Positions 1 through 8,278 of a stretch of 64,000 nt of DNA are shown here, piece by piece (the stretch's first letter is position 1; the number at the start of each line of letters is the position of its first letter). Where the stretch lies: NCBI GenBank assembly GCA_947503775.1, contig CANNFE010000004.1, forward strand, positions 1 through 64,000, in the 5' to 3' direction. The position numbers and the translations under genes are program-made. The notes under the pieces are model-generated. The model ran no database searches, was not told the origin of the DNA, and worked only from the letters and a program-made list of their open reading frames with translations. This DNA comes from an uncultured Paracoccaceae bacterium. GTDB lineage: Bacteria > Pseudomonadota > Alphaproteobacteria > Rhodobacterales > Rhodobacteraceae.

Positions 1-1
1 A

Positions 2-52
2 GTCTTCCTGTCAGCTATCGCACTTGCCGCCCTCGTCATCTACTGGCTTTGA
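2..52 (+). CDS. C-terminal fragment of an unidentified, probably membrane protein
   Basis: The first bases read in one frame as 16 codons ending in TGA at 50-52. The residues are almost all hydrophobic (Leu, Ala, Ile, Val, with a final Tyr-Trp-Leu), as in the last transmembrane helix of an integral membrane protein. The gene starts left of the window, so the family cannot be named. Codons are high in GC, unlike the stretch that follows. The open frame could be chance. Confidence 0.3.
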   Translation, partial: VFLSAIALAALVIYWL

Positions 53-55
53 AAC

Positions 56-265
56 TCAATGAGTCCTGACCCTAGGCACGTCGCCCCTTTTTTCACCAAA
101 GATAAGTTTCGTTGGTAGCAAATTTGGATCTACAGCGATGCCACGACAAAGGTTTCGGTGTACCTCTATCTTCTCGCGATAGGTCAACTTTTCTTCCGCG
201 TCTTTAAACATCATATTCAGCGAAGTGTCAGACTGACCGCGAGATACCCATACTTGCCTTATCAC
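56..265 (-). CDS. Possible small protein of unknown function (69 aa)
   Basis: I do not recognise this protein. A GTG at 265-263 is preceded at 8 bases by AAGGAG (complement of 274-279), a near-perfect ribosome binding site. The same frame is open further upstream, with an ATG at 301 that lacks such a site, so GTG is preferred. The product would be soluble, charged and balanced in composition, with no signal peptide or membrane segment. The stretch of about 60-440 is clearly lower in GC than the rest of the window, so this may be acquired DNA or a remnant. Bases 266-440 hold nothing else I can support. Chance open frame is the main alternative. Confidence 0.3.
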   Translation of the reverse strand: MIRQVWVSRGQSDTSLNMMFKDAEEKLTYREKIEVHRNLCRGIAVDPNLLPTKLIFGEKRGDVPRVRTH

Positions 266-440
266 TGGCACCGCTCCTTCTTGAATTTCATGTTGGCACA
301 TCCAAATGGTTGTGACATCTATCCAGACAGTGAAATTGGCTCATTCAACGTCTACCCGTTTCTTATTTCCTCAATGCGTCCATTGGTCCACCTTGCAGCA
401 TCCGTGACTCTGGGCTCAAACCAGACGCTCGGCGTTCCCC

Positions 441-893
441 CTAATCCTCATCCCGCGCCGCATCGAGAAACGCCCGCATCTCGGCCAGCTTCGGCACCAC
501 GTCCTGCATCACCTCGGGATCGAACCGCTCGGCGAAGGCGGCAAAGGCCGGTCCCGTCGCCTCGACCACGCCCTCGCGCAAGGACCGCCCGGCTGGCGTG
601 ATCCAGACCTGCTTGGACCGCCCATCCTTGGGATGCGGCTTCAGCTCGATCAGACCGTGCCGCTCGAGCACGCCCAGGCTGTGGGTCATGGTCGTCTTGG
701 GCACCTGGAACGCCTTGGCCAGAGCCAGAGGCGTCTGGCCGTCCTTCACCCGAACCGCATGGTTCAGGATCGAAAAATGCGGCGCCAGAAGGCCCTTGGG
801 CAGCTCCGCCTCCAGCATGGTGCGGCTGAGCTGCCCGATGATCCCGATCTCGTTGAAGAACTGGAAATACAAAGGGGCGTCAGAACGATCCAT
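441..893 (-). CDS. MarR-family transcriptional regulator
   Basis: A 150-residue protein with the length and layout of MarR winged-helix repressors: N-terminal dimerisation helices, a helix-turn-helix with recognition helix near residues 64-79, a wing around 86-97 carrying the typical DGRSK string, and a C-terminal dimerisation helix. Such proteins bind palindromes as dimers and usually release DNA on binding phenols, oxidants or other small molecules. The ATG directly abuts the TAG of the upstream oxidoreductase gene (stop at 894-896), so the two are one leftward transcription unit and probably translationally coupled. Autoregulation through the palindrome at 2031-2046 is inferred. The effector is unknown. 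Confidence 0.85.
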   Translation of the reverse strand: MDRSDAPLYFQFFNEIGIIGQLSRTMLEAELPKGLLAPHFSILNHAVRVKDGQTPLALAKAFQVPKTTMTHSLGVLERHGLIELKPHPKDGRSKQVWITPAGRSLREGVVEATGPAFAAFAERFDPEVMQDVVPKLAEMRAFLDAARDED

Positions 894-2003
894 CTACCAT
901 CCGGTCACCATACGTGTCTCAAGCGGCCAGCGCGGCGTGCGCGGCGTCCGCTCTCCATAGCCCAGCAGACCCAGCATTTGAACCGTCCCGCCGCCCGGCG
1001 CATAGGCGGCATGGATCGCATCGTAATAGGGCTTGTAGGCCTCGTGCTCCTGCATCGCCTGGCTGACAGGCCGAAGCGCGAGCCCCGCTCCCGTTGCCGC
1101 AAGGTTCAGCCGCAGCCACCGGTCGCCCGCCGCGATCTGATCGAGCCGCGTATTCCCGTCCGTCACCTGCACGGTATAGGCGGGCGCTCCAGCAATGGCA
1201 TTGGCCGTCTCCTCGATGGCGTTGCGCGTGCCGGGATTGTCCAGATCCGACGCTGCCTCGCGCGTGAACAGCCCCAGCAAGGCCAGCGTGTCCATCATCG
1301 GCCCGCCGACATCGATCCCGTCGGGCAGCGTGTTGATCTCGCGCTTGCCGATGCGCAGCAGATCCACGCTTTCCTGCCAGGCCTCCTGGGTCGAGGCCTC
1401 CGCCAGCCAGGCGCCGCCCGCGATCCGGCCCAGTTCGGCGACCGCCTCCGGTTCGGTGACGACCTGGGCATAGGCCGCCAGCGGCTCCGCCTCGGACCCC
1501 ACCGCCCGGTCGGCAAAGGCTTCCTTATGCGACCGCCGCTCCATCACATGCGCAAAGAGCGGATCAGGCTCCGCCCCGCCCGGCACGAACCGGCAGACCG
1601 CGACCGGCCCGTCCTCGCCGTCGGGATAAAGCACCTCCTCCACGCCGACCCCCTCTTCGGCGGCCGCCATCTTCATCAGCGACAGAAAACAGCCCATCCC
1701 GATCGTCAGCTGCCGCGCATAAGGATCGGTCACCGGCAGATCGCGCGTCTCGTCCCGCCAGATCGTCACCTCATCCTCCCCGCCCAGCTGGGCCAGCCAG
1801 GGCTGCCGGTTATGTGGGTTCGGCGCGAGCAGCGCATAAGAGAGCGCCCGCATCCGCACGTCGCCATAGTCCCCCGCCTGATCCCAGGGGGCCAGCGCCC
1901 GGCTCGGCGTCCGGGTGGCGGCAAAGGTGCCAGCCGCAGCGCTTGCCGCGAAAATCGTCCCGCCGCCGATCAGGGCCAGCGTCTTTCTGCGCGAAAGGGT
2001 CAT
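894..2003 (-). CDS. Acg-type nitroreductase-fold flavoprotein with Tat signal
   Basis: A 369-residue protein starting with a twin-arginine export signal (SRRKTL, Arg5-Arg6, then a hydrophobic run to about residue 28), so it should be exported folded, as fits a cofactor-bearing protein. The body resembles the Acg family: two nitroreductase-like halves, with the early string PNPHNRQPW near residue 60 typical of the FMN site. Acg-type proteins bind FMN, but many lack nitroreductase activity and may sequester flavin, so no reaction is assigned. GGAG lies about 8 bases before the ATG. It is co-transcribed with the MarR gene downstream. Confidence 0.7.
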   Translation of the reverse strand: MTLSRRKTLALIGGGTIFAASAAAGTFAATRTPSRALAPWDQAGDYGDVRMRALSYALLAPNPHNRQPWLAQLGGEDEVTIWRDETRDLPVTDPYARQLTIGMGCFLSLMKMAAAEEGVGVEEVLYPDGEDGPVAVCRFVPGGAEPDPLFAHVMERRSHKEAFADRAVGSEAEPLAAYAQVVTEPEAVAELGRIAGGAWLAEASTQEAWQESVDLLRIGKREINTLPDGIDVGGPMMDTLALLGLFTREAASDLDNPGTRNAIEETANAIAGAPAYTVQVTDGNTRLDQIAAGDRWLRLNLAATGAGLALRPVSQAMQEHEAYKPYYDAIHAAYAPGGGTVQMLGLLGYGERTPRTPRWPLETRMVTGW

Positions 2004-2026
2004 CCTGTCATCTCCAATATAATTCG

Positions 2027-2050
2027 ATACCGCACTACTTAGTGCGATAT
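2027..2050. promoter_or_regulatory. Operator-like palindrome upstream of the Acg/MarR operon
   Basis: A perfect 7-base inverted repeat, CGCACTA-ct-TAGTGCG (2031-2046), extends through a mismatch to a partly paired ATAC/ATAT flank. It lies 28 bases upstream of the oxidoreductase start in an AT-rich promoter-like stretch. Size and symmetry are typical of MarR-family operators. It is the only such palindrome here, and it lies 83-98 bases before lldD, so it could influence both divergent genes. Confidence 0.55.
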
Positions 2051-2128
2051 TGAACTATATGCAACCCTTGTGACCCCGCCCCCGGCCCCGTAAGAGATTT
2101 GCACCGATTTTCAGGGGGATCCGCGGCC

Positions 2129-3292
2129 ATGCCCGTCATCACGACCATCGAGGACTTCAAGCCGATCTACCGCCGCCGCGTCCCCAAGATGTTCTACGAT
2201 TACGCCGAATCGGGCAGCTGGACCGAACAGACCTTCCGCGAGAATACCTCCGATTTCGACCGCATCCGCCTGCGTCAGCGCGTCGCCGTTGACATGGAGG
2301 GGCGCACCACCGAAAGCACCATGATCGGCGAAGACGTCGCGATGCCCGTCGCCCTCGCCCCGGTGGGCCTGACCGGCATGCAGCACGCGGATGGAGAGAT
2401 AAAGGCCGCCCGCGCCGCCGAGAAATTCGGCGTCCCCTTCACGCTCTCGACCATGTCCATCTGCTCGATCGAGGATGTCGCCAGCCACACGAGCAAACCC
2501 TTCTGGTTCCAGCTTTACGTGATGCGCGACGAAGACTACGTCGCCTCCCTCATCCAGCGGGCCAAGGATGCGGGCTGCTCGGCCATGGTGCTGACGCTCG
2601 ATCTGCAGATCCTCGGCCAGCGCCACAAGGACCTTAAGAACGGCCTGACCGCCCCGCCCAAGCTGACGCCCAAAACCATCGCCGATTTGGCCACCAAATG
2701 GGCCTGGGGGCTCGAGATGCTGGGCACCAAACGCCGCTTCTTCGGCAATATCGTGGGCCACGCCAAGGGCGTCACCGACGCCTCCTCGCTCTCCTCCTGG
2801 ACGGCCGAGCAGTTCGACCCGCAGCTCGACTGGTCCAAGGTCGCCCGCCTCAAGGAGCAATGGGGCGGCAAGCTGATCCTCAAGGGCATCCTCGACGCCG
2901 AGGACGCCAAGATGGCCGCCAAGATCGGAGCGGACGCGATCGTCGTCTCCAACCATGGCGGCCGCCAGCTCGACGGCGCGCTCTCCTCGATCCGCATCCT
3001 GCCCTCCATCGTCGAAGCGGTCGGCGACCGGGTCGAGATCCACCTCGACAGCGGCATCCGCTCGGGCCAGGACGTGCTCAAGGCGCTCGCGCTAGGGGCC
3101 AAGGGAACCTATATCGGCCGCGCCTTCACCTATGGCCTCGGCGCGATGGGCCAGAAAGGCGTCTCCACCGCGCTCGAGATCATCCGCCGAGAGCTCGACA
3201 CCACCATGGCGCTTTGCGGTCGCAAGGACGTCAAGGCGCTCGGTCGCGATGTCCTCCTCGTCCCCGAGGACTTCGAAGGGAAGTGGGTTTAA
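2129..3292 (+). CDS. lldD: FMN-dependent L-lactate dehydrogenase
   Basis: A 387-residue alpha-hydroxy-acid oxidising flavoenzyme that oxidises L-lactate to pyruvate and passes electrons to the respiratory chain from the inner face of the membrane. The FMN/active-site signature SNHGGRQLD lies at residues 274-282, with His276 as the expected catalytic base; other TIM-barrel landmarks (LILKGI, LDSGIRSG) follow in order. Length matches LldD (about 380-390). ATG 2129 is chosen because AGGGGGAT stands about 9 bases before it and the N-terminus fits the family; an in-frame ATG at 2099 lacks a site. Glycolate or mandelate oxidation are alternatives. It stands alone, followed by a REP-like hairpin. 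Confidence 0.85.
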   Translation: MPVITTIEDFKPIYRRRVPKMFYDYAESGSWTEQTFRENTSDFDRIRLRQRVAVDMEGRTTESTMIGEDVAMPVALAPVGLTGMQHADGEIKAARAAEKFGVPFTLSTMSICSIEDVASHTSKPFWFQLYVMRDEDYVASLIQRAKDAGCSAMVLTLDLQILGQRHKDLKNGLTAPPKLTPKTIADLATKWAWGLEMLGTKRRFFGNIVGHAKGVTDASSLSSWTAEQFDPQLDWSKVARLKEQWGGKLILKGILDAEDAKMAAKIGADAIVVSNHGGRQLDGALSSIRILPSIVEAVGDRVEIHLDSGIRSGQDVLKALALGAKGTYIGRAFTYGLGAMGQKGVSTALEIIRRELDTTMALCGRKDVKALGRDVLLVPEDFEGKWV

Positions 3293-3296
3293 CGAC

Positions 3297-3317
3297 GTCC
3301 CGGACGTGATCCGGGAC
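3297..3317. repeat. REP-like palindrome, copy 1
   Basis: An 8-base perfect stem (GTCCCGGA / TCCGGGAC) around a 5-base loop (cgtga), 5 bases after the lldD stop. Two further copies of the same stem occur at 48681-48701 and, inverted, at 48727-48747. It may end or stabilise the lldD transcript; there is no following T-run. Confidence 0.6.
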
Positions 3318-3405
3318 CTCCCCCTCTCACATCCCTCTTTCGCAATAAAACTTGCAGCCTATACCGAATCATGCATGTAATCCTGCAATCGCTCGCGAGG
3401 CTCGC

Positions 3406-4242
3406 ATGTCCCTTCTCGAAAAGATCTCCGGCCAGGCCACCGCGCTGACCCCCAGCGAGCGCAGGCTGATCGAGAATGTCATCGAACAACCCACCGCCGC
3501 CGCGCTCGGCACGGCAAGCGCGCTGGCCAAATCGGCGGGCGTGCACGAAGCGACCGCCTCGCGGCTGGCCAAAAAGCTCGGCTACGACAGCTACGGCGCC
3601 TTTCGCGACGCGCTGCGCAGCGAGTTCATCGCCACGCGCGAAACCGCGACCCGCTTTGAAAAGACGATCGCAGGCAATACCTCGGCCACCCTTCTGGGCA
3701 AACTGGCGCGCGACGAGGCGCTGGCCTTGGGCCGGATCGAGGATTTCATCAGCCCCGAGCAGATCGCGACGGCCGCCCAGACCCTCATGGGCGCCCGGCG
3801 CATCTTCATCTACGGCTACGGCAATGCCGAAGTTCTGGCCCTGATGATGGTCAAACGCTTTCGCCGCTTCGGCAAGGACGTGCAGCAACTGGATGCCGAC
3901 CCGCGCGGTCTGGCCGAACAGATGCTCGGGGTAGGGCCCGAAGACGTTATCTTGAGCTTTGCCTTCCGAAGGCCGCCCCGGGGCTATGCCGCCTTGATGG
4001 AAACGGCAAAGGAGGCCGGGGCGACGACCATCATTATCTCGGGCCGGTCCGGCGCCTTTCTGGCCCCGCGACCCGATCACATTCTGGCCGCCCCGCGCTC
4101 GGGCGATCCGGACGCGTTCCAGACGCTGACCGTTCCGATGACGGTCTGTAACGCGGTTGTCATAGCCGCAGGTCTTACTGCCAGCACGGAATCGCTCAAG
4201 CAACTCGACCGCCTCGGGCAGCTGATCGAGCGGTTCGACTGA
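3406..4242 (+). CDS. RpiR/MurR-family transcriptional regulator
   Basis: A 278-residue regulator with an N-terminal RpiR helix-turn-helix domain (about residues 1-77, recognition region around VHEATASRLAKKLGY) and a C-terminal SIS phosphosugar-binding domain (about 125-255, beginning RRIFIYGYGNAE). SIS domains bind phosphorylated sugars, so members usually control sugar-phosphate catabolism or import. The start at 3406 follows GCGAGG and gives the usual family N-terminus; an in-frame ATG at 3352 is less likely. It is the first gene of a rightward group with the ABC importer and phosphatase, which it probably regulates. The ligand is unknown. Confidence 0.85.
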   Translation: MSLLEKISGQATALTPSERRLIENVIEQPTAAALGTASALAKSAGVHEATASRLAKKLGYDSYGAFRDALRSEFIATRETATRFEKTIAGNTSATLLGKLARDEALALGRIEDFISPEQIATAAQTLMGARRIFIYGYGNAEVLALMMVKRFRRFGKDVQQLDADPRGLAEQMLGVGPEDVILSFAFRRPPRGYAALMETAKEAGATTIIISGRSGAFLAPRPDHILAAPRSGDPDAFQTLTVPMTVCNAVVIAAGLTASTESLKQLDRLGQLIERFD

Positions 4243-4263
4243 AAGGATCCAAGGAAGGACACC

Positions 4264-5385
4264 ATGAAATTGCGAACCACAGCGCGCCTGGGCGTGATCG
4301 GATGTGTTTTGTCATCTGCCGCAATCGCGGAGGGACATCTCGACCCGTTGGGACCAGAAGACCTCGCCCCCCTGGCGCAGGAAGAAGGGACCGTGACGGT
4401 CTACTCCTTTACCAGCCGCATCGGCCGGGTCGAGGAGGCCTTCGAAGAGGCCTATCCCGGCATCGATCTGCAAGGCTTCGACATCTCCTCGACCGAACAG
4501 ATCGCACGTTTGCGCGCCGAAGCGCAGGCGGGCGTCACGAATGCAGATGTCATCTACATCTCCGACACGCCGGTCGTGCTGACCGAACTGCTCGAGACCG
4601 GCATCATCGCGCCTTACGTGCCGCCCCGCGTCGCGGACCGCGTGCCCGAGATCTACCAAAGCCCCCTTCTGGCGCAGCGGCTGTCGACCAAGGTCCTGAT
4701 GTATAACGAAGAGGCCAATCCGGACGGCGCTCCGCTCTCCAACCTGTGGGAGCTGACAACCGACGACTGGCGCGGCCGCGTCGTGATGGTCGATCCGCTC
4801 CAGCGCGGCGACTACCTCGATCTGATGACCGAGATCGTGCTGCGATCGGACGAGATGGCCGCAGCCTACGAGGCCCAGTTCGGCAGCCCGATCGATCTGG
4901 AGGACGCGGCGACCGCCGGCGAAAAGTTCATCGCCGACCTCTTCGCCAATGACCTGATCCTCGTCGGCTCCACCGATGACGTGAACGTCGCCGTGGGCGC
5001 GCTGGGGCAGGACAATCCGCCCGTCGGCTTCACCAGCTATTCCGATCGCCGCGACAACGAGGAAGAAGGCTGGGCCCTGCAAGTGGCCAACGGGGTCGAA
5101 CCGGCCCCCGGCATCATCTTTCCGGCGGTGCTCGCGCTCGCCTCCGAGCCGAACAACCCGGCAGCCGCACGGCTCGTCATCGATTTCCTGATGGGCGACG
5201 AAACCGAAACCGGCGGCCCGGGTCTGGCCCCCTTCTATGTCGCCGGAGATTACGTGACCCGCACCGATATCCCGCCTCATCCCGATGCGGTTCCGCTGGA
5301 CGACTTCACGGCCTGGCGGATCGCTCCGGCGGAAACCGCCACGATCCGCGCCGAGATCGGGGATCTGATCCTGACCCTGCAGTAA
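4264..5385 (+). CDS. Periplasmic solute-binding protein, Fbp/AfuA-like ABC importer
   Basis: A 373-residue exported binding protein. A Sec signal peptide covers about residues 1-22, ending AIA before Glu. The mature protein starts with GTVTVYSFTSR, as in the type 2 binding proteins of the ferric-ion/spermidine/thiamine cluster. Some members bind iron, while AfuA-type members bind hexose phosphates and others bind phosphonates. It starts 21 bases after the RpiR gene and precedes permease and ATPase genes. I could not place the paired adjacent tyrosines of iron-binding FbpA near the C-terminus, and the SIS-domain regulator and phosphatase argue for a phosphorylated ligand; both points are inference. 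Confidence 0.75.
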   Translation: MKLRTTARLGVIGCVLSSAAIAEGHLDPLGPEDLAPLAQEEGTVTVYSFTSRIGRVEEAFEEAYPGIDLQGFDISSTEQIARLRAEAQAGVTNADVIYISDTPVVLTELLETGIIAPYVPPRVADRVPEIYQSPLLAQRLSTKVLMYNEEANPDGAPLSNLWELTTDDWRGRVVMVDPLQRGDYLDLMTEIVLRSDEMAAAYEAQFGSPIDLEDAATAGEKFIADLFANDLILVGSTDDVNVAVGALGQDNPPVGFTSYSDRRDNEEEGWALQVANGVEPAPGIIFPAVLALASEPNNPAAARLVIDFLMGDETETGGPGLAPFYVAGDYVTRTDIPPHPDAVPLDDFTAWRIAPAETATIRAEIGDLILTLQ

Positions 5386-5464
5386 CCGGATCCCCTGTCG
5401 CCGGCGGGCGCCACTCCGTGCCCGCCGGCGCATCCCTCTCCCCTCAACAACCAGGACAATCTCG

Positions 5465-7210
5465 ATGGCCGATGCAGTCGCGGGCGGGCAAGGACGCCGT
5501 GTCCATCTCAAACAAGGCACGCTCCTCAAGCTCTGCGTTCTGGCGCTTTTGATCGCGCTGATCGTGCTGCCGCTGGTGCGCACGGTGCTCTTCACGCTAG
5601 AGCCGGACAACATCAAAGCCTGGTCCGACGTCCTCAGCGGGCGTCTGGCGCCCAATCTCTTCTACAAGCCGCTCGGCAACACGCTGATCATCGGCGTCGT
5701 TGTCTCGACCGGATGCGTGCTGCTGGGCGGCTTCCTCGCCTGGCTCGTGGTGATGACCAACGTGCCCTTCCGCCGGACCATCGGCGTCATGGCCACGCTG
5801 CCCTTCATGATCCCCTCCTTCGCCGCCGCGCTGGCCTGGGGATCGCTCTTTCGCAACGACCGCGTCGGCGGGCAGGTCGGCTGGCTGCACGGTCTGGGGC
5901 TCGACATTCCCGACTGGCTTGCCTGGGGCATGGGGCCGACGCTGATCGTTCTGACGCTGCACTATTTCAGCCTCGCCTTCACAATCATCGCAGCAGCGCT
6001 CGCCACCGTGAATTCCGATCTGGTCGAAGCCGCCCAGATCGCAGGCGCCAGAGGCCGCCGGATCCTCATGGGGATCGTCCTGCCGGTCACGACCCCCGCC
6101 CTCGTCGCCGCAGGCTCGCTCTGCTTCGCCGGAGCCGTCTCGAATTTCGCCACCCCCGCCCTTCTCGGCCTGCCGGTGCGCATGCAGACCCTCTCCACCC
6201 GGCTTTTCGGCATGATCGAAGTCGGCCAGGTCGGGCGCGGCTATGTCATCGGCATCCTGCTGGTGGCGATCTCCGGCGCATTCCTCTGGGCAGGCAACCG
6301 GATCGTCTCGGGGCGCCGCTCCTATACGACCATCACCGGCAAAGGCGGGCGCGCCAAGCGCTTCGATCTGCGCGGCGCGCGCTGGCCTCTCTTTTCGGTC
6401 GCCATGCTCATCCTGCTCAGCTCGACCGTGGTGCCGGTGATCGTCCTGACCGCATCGAGCCTCGCGCCCTCCTCGGCGAACCTCTTTTCGGACTGGACGC
6501 TGCATTATTGGCTCGGCCAAAGCGATCCGGCCTTCGCGCAAGGCATCCCCGGCATCGCCTATAACGAGGACATCCTGCGCGCCCTGACCGTCACGCTGGC
6601 GCTGGGCCTGGCCGTCGCCTTCACCGGCATGTTTGTCGGCCTTCTGGCCTCCTACACGGCCGCCCGCTACCGCGAAGGCTGGATCTCGGCGGCCATCACC
6701 CAGATCAGCTTCCTGCCGCTTCTCGTGCCCGGCATCGCCTTCGGCGCCGCCTATATCGCCTATCTCGGCGCCCCCATCGGCCCCTTCCCCGCACTTTACG
6801 GCACCTTCGCGCTGCTGGTGATCGCGGGCACCGCCTACCTTCTGCCCTTCTCGGTCCAGACCGGCCGCGCCGTCATCCAGCAGGTCGGAGGAGAGCTCGA
6901 GGAAAGTGCCCGCCTGACCGGTGCAGGCTTTGCCCGCCGGCTCGCCGCGATCACGGTGCCGCTCGCCATCCGGGGCCTGACCGCAGGCGGTATCCTGATC
7001 TTCGTCAAGATCGTCCGCGATCTGTCGCTGGTCGTCCTGCTCTTCACGCCGACCATGCCGGTCCTCTCGGTTCTGGCCTACCGCTACGCCTCCGAAGGGT
7101 TCGGGCAATTCGCCAACGCGATCACGGTCGTCATCCTCTTCATTTCGATCGCGGCCTCGCTGATCGCCGCCCGGCTTCAAAGCAAATCCCAGCCCTGGCT
7201 GCAAAACTAA
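5465..7210 (+). CDS. ABC transporter permease, fused two-domain (FbpB type)
   Basis: A 581-residue inner-membrane protein made of two permease halves, as in the FbpB/AfuB family where one chain supplies both membrane domains. Each half carries the EAA-type loop that contacts the ATPase: EAAQIAGARGRR near residue 188 and EESARLTGAGFARR near residue 478. About twelve transmembrane segments can be seen, with a longer link between halves around residues 285-315. It lies between the binding protein and ATPase genes in the same orientation. Substrate follows that of the binding protein and is not determined by this sequence. Confidence 0.85.
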   Translation: MADAVAGGQGRRVHLKQGTLLKLCVLALLIALIVLPLVRTVLFTLEPDNIKAWSDVLSGRLAPNLFYKPLGNTLIIGVVVSTGCVLLGGFLAWLVVMTNVPFRRTIGVMATLPFMIPSFAAALAWGSLFRNDRVGGQVGWLHGLGLDIPDWLAWGMGPTLIVLTLHYFSLAFTIIAAALATVNSDLVEAAQIAGARGRRILMGIVLPVTTPALVAAGSLCFAGAVSNFATPALLGLPVRMQTLSTRLFGMIEVGQVGRGYVIGILLVAISGAFLWAGNRIVSGRRSYTTITGKGGRAKRFDLRGARWPLFSVAMLILLSSTVVPVIVLTASSLAPSSANLFSDWTLHYWLGQSDPAFAQGIPGIAYNEDILRALTVTLALGLAVAFTGMFVGLLASYTAARYREGWISAAITQISFLPLLVPGIAFGAAYIAYLGAPIGPFPALYGTFALLVIAGTAYLLPFSVQTGRAVIQQVGGELEESARLTGAGFARRLAAITVPLAIRGLTAGGILIFVKIVRDLSLVVLLFTPTMPVLSVLAYRYASEGFGQFANAITVVILFISIAASLIAARLQSKSQPWLQN

Positions 7211-7219
7211 AGGGATCCC

Positions 7220-8278
7220 ATGCTGGACATTCGCAATCTCACCAAACGCTTCGGAGAGGTCGAGGCCGTCAAGGATGTCTCGATCTCGGTCCCGGATGGC
7301 GCCTTCCTCGTGCTCCTCGGCCCCTCGGGTTGCGGCAAGACCACGCTCCTGCGGATGCTCGCCGGGCTAGAACTTCCCTCCGCAGGCCAGATCGTCTTCG
7401 AAGGCAACACCGTCTCGGACGGGGACCGCAACTGGTCGGTCGATCCGGCCAAGCGCAATTCGGGGCTGGTCTTCCAATCCTACGCGCTCTGGCCGCACAT
7501 GTCGGTGCGCGGCAATGTCGACTGGCCCCTTAAGGTCATGAAAATGCCAAAGGCCGACCGCGCCGCGCGCGTCGAAGAAGTGCTCACACTCCTCGACATC
7601 GCCCAACTCGCCGACCGCTACCCCAACGAGATTTCCGGCGGCCAGCAGCAGCGCGTCGCCATCGCGCGCACCATCGCGCCAAAGCCGTCGGTCCTCCTCT
7701 TTGACGAACCGCTCTCGAACCTCGACGCCAAGCTGCGCGTCGAAATGCGCACCGAGCTGATGCGCCTGCACCGCGCCACCGGGGCCACCACGGTCTACGT
7801 CACCCATGACCAGATCGAGGCGATGACCATGGCCACCCATGTTGCTGTCATGAATGAGGGGCGCGTCCAGCAATTCGGCGCGCCCTTCGATCTGGTAGAG
7901 CGTCCCGAAACCGCCTTTGTCGCGACCTTCGTGGGAACCCCGCCCAACAACCTGATCCCCGTCCTCAAGACCGGGACCGGCACCACGGTCGGCGGGCGGC
8001 AGATGCCCGTCACCCCACCCGCCGACACCTGCATGGCGATGTACCGCGCCGAGACGATGACGCTCAGCGATACCGAAGGCGAAAGGACCCTGCCCATGGA
8101 CCTTGTGGAAACCAGCGCCATCGCAGGCCGCACCATGGTCACCGGCCTCAGGGACGGTCTGCGCCTGACGGCCATCGTGGACACCCCGCCCCGGGCGCGT
8201 ATCGGCGAGACGATTCAGTTCCGCCTCCCCTCTCAGCCGGACGGCTGGTTCGACACCGACGGCGAAAGGATTGAATGA
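7220..8278 (+). CDS. ABC transporter ATP-binding protein (FbpC/PotA type)
   Basis: A 352-residue ATPase with Walker A GPSGCGKTT (about 34-42), the signature SGGQQQRVAIAR (about 139-150), Walker B ending LLFDEP (about 160-165) and the H-loop His in VTHDQ. A C-terminal extension from about residue 235 fits the TOBE regulatory domain of the carbohydrate/iron/polyamine ATPases. It starts 9 bases after the permease and its stop overlaps the start of the phosphatase gene (ATGA), so the group is translationally linked. It energises the neighbouring fused permease. Confidence 0.85.
   Translation: MLDIRNLTKRFGEVEAVKDVSISVPDGAFLVLLGPSGCGKTTLLRMLAGLELPSAGQIVFEGNTVSDGDRNWSVDPAKRNSGLVFQSYALWPHMSVRGNVDWPLKVMKMPKADRAARVEEVLTLLDIAQLADRYPNEISGGQQQRVAIARTIAPKPSVLLFDEPLSNLDAKLRVEMRTELMRLHRATGATTVYVTHDQIEAMTMATHVAVMNEGRVQQFGAPFDLVERPETAFVATFVGTPPNNLIPVLKTGTGTTVGGRQMPVTPPADTCMAMYRAETMTLSDTEGERTLPMDLVETSAIAGRTMVTGLRDGLRLTAIVDTPPRARIGETIQFRLPSQPDGWFDTDGERIE

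Noticed and set aside
3352-3388. TTGCAG/CTGCAA pair before the RpiR gene as its operator
   Set aside because: Arms of 6 bases with a 25-base spacer are too weak to claim without comparison to relatives.
5597-7204. Long open frame (535 codons) antisense to the fused permease gene
   Set aside because: It is rich in Asp, Gly, Arg and His with no motif, as expected of the mirror frame of high-GC codons; the sense strand has a complete ABC permease.
7795-8184. Open frame antisense to the end of the Fbp/Afu-type ATPase gene
   Set aside because: No motif; the sense frame has all ATPase motifs and a matching C-terminal domain.
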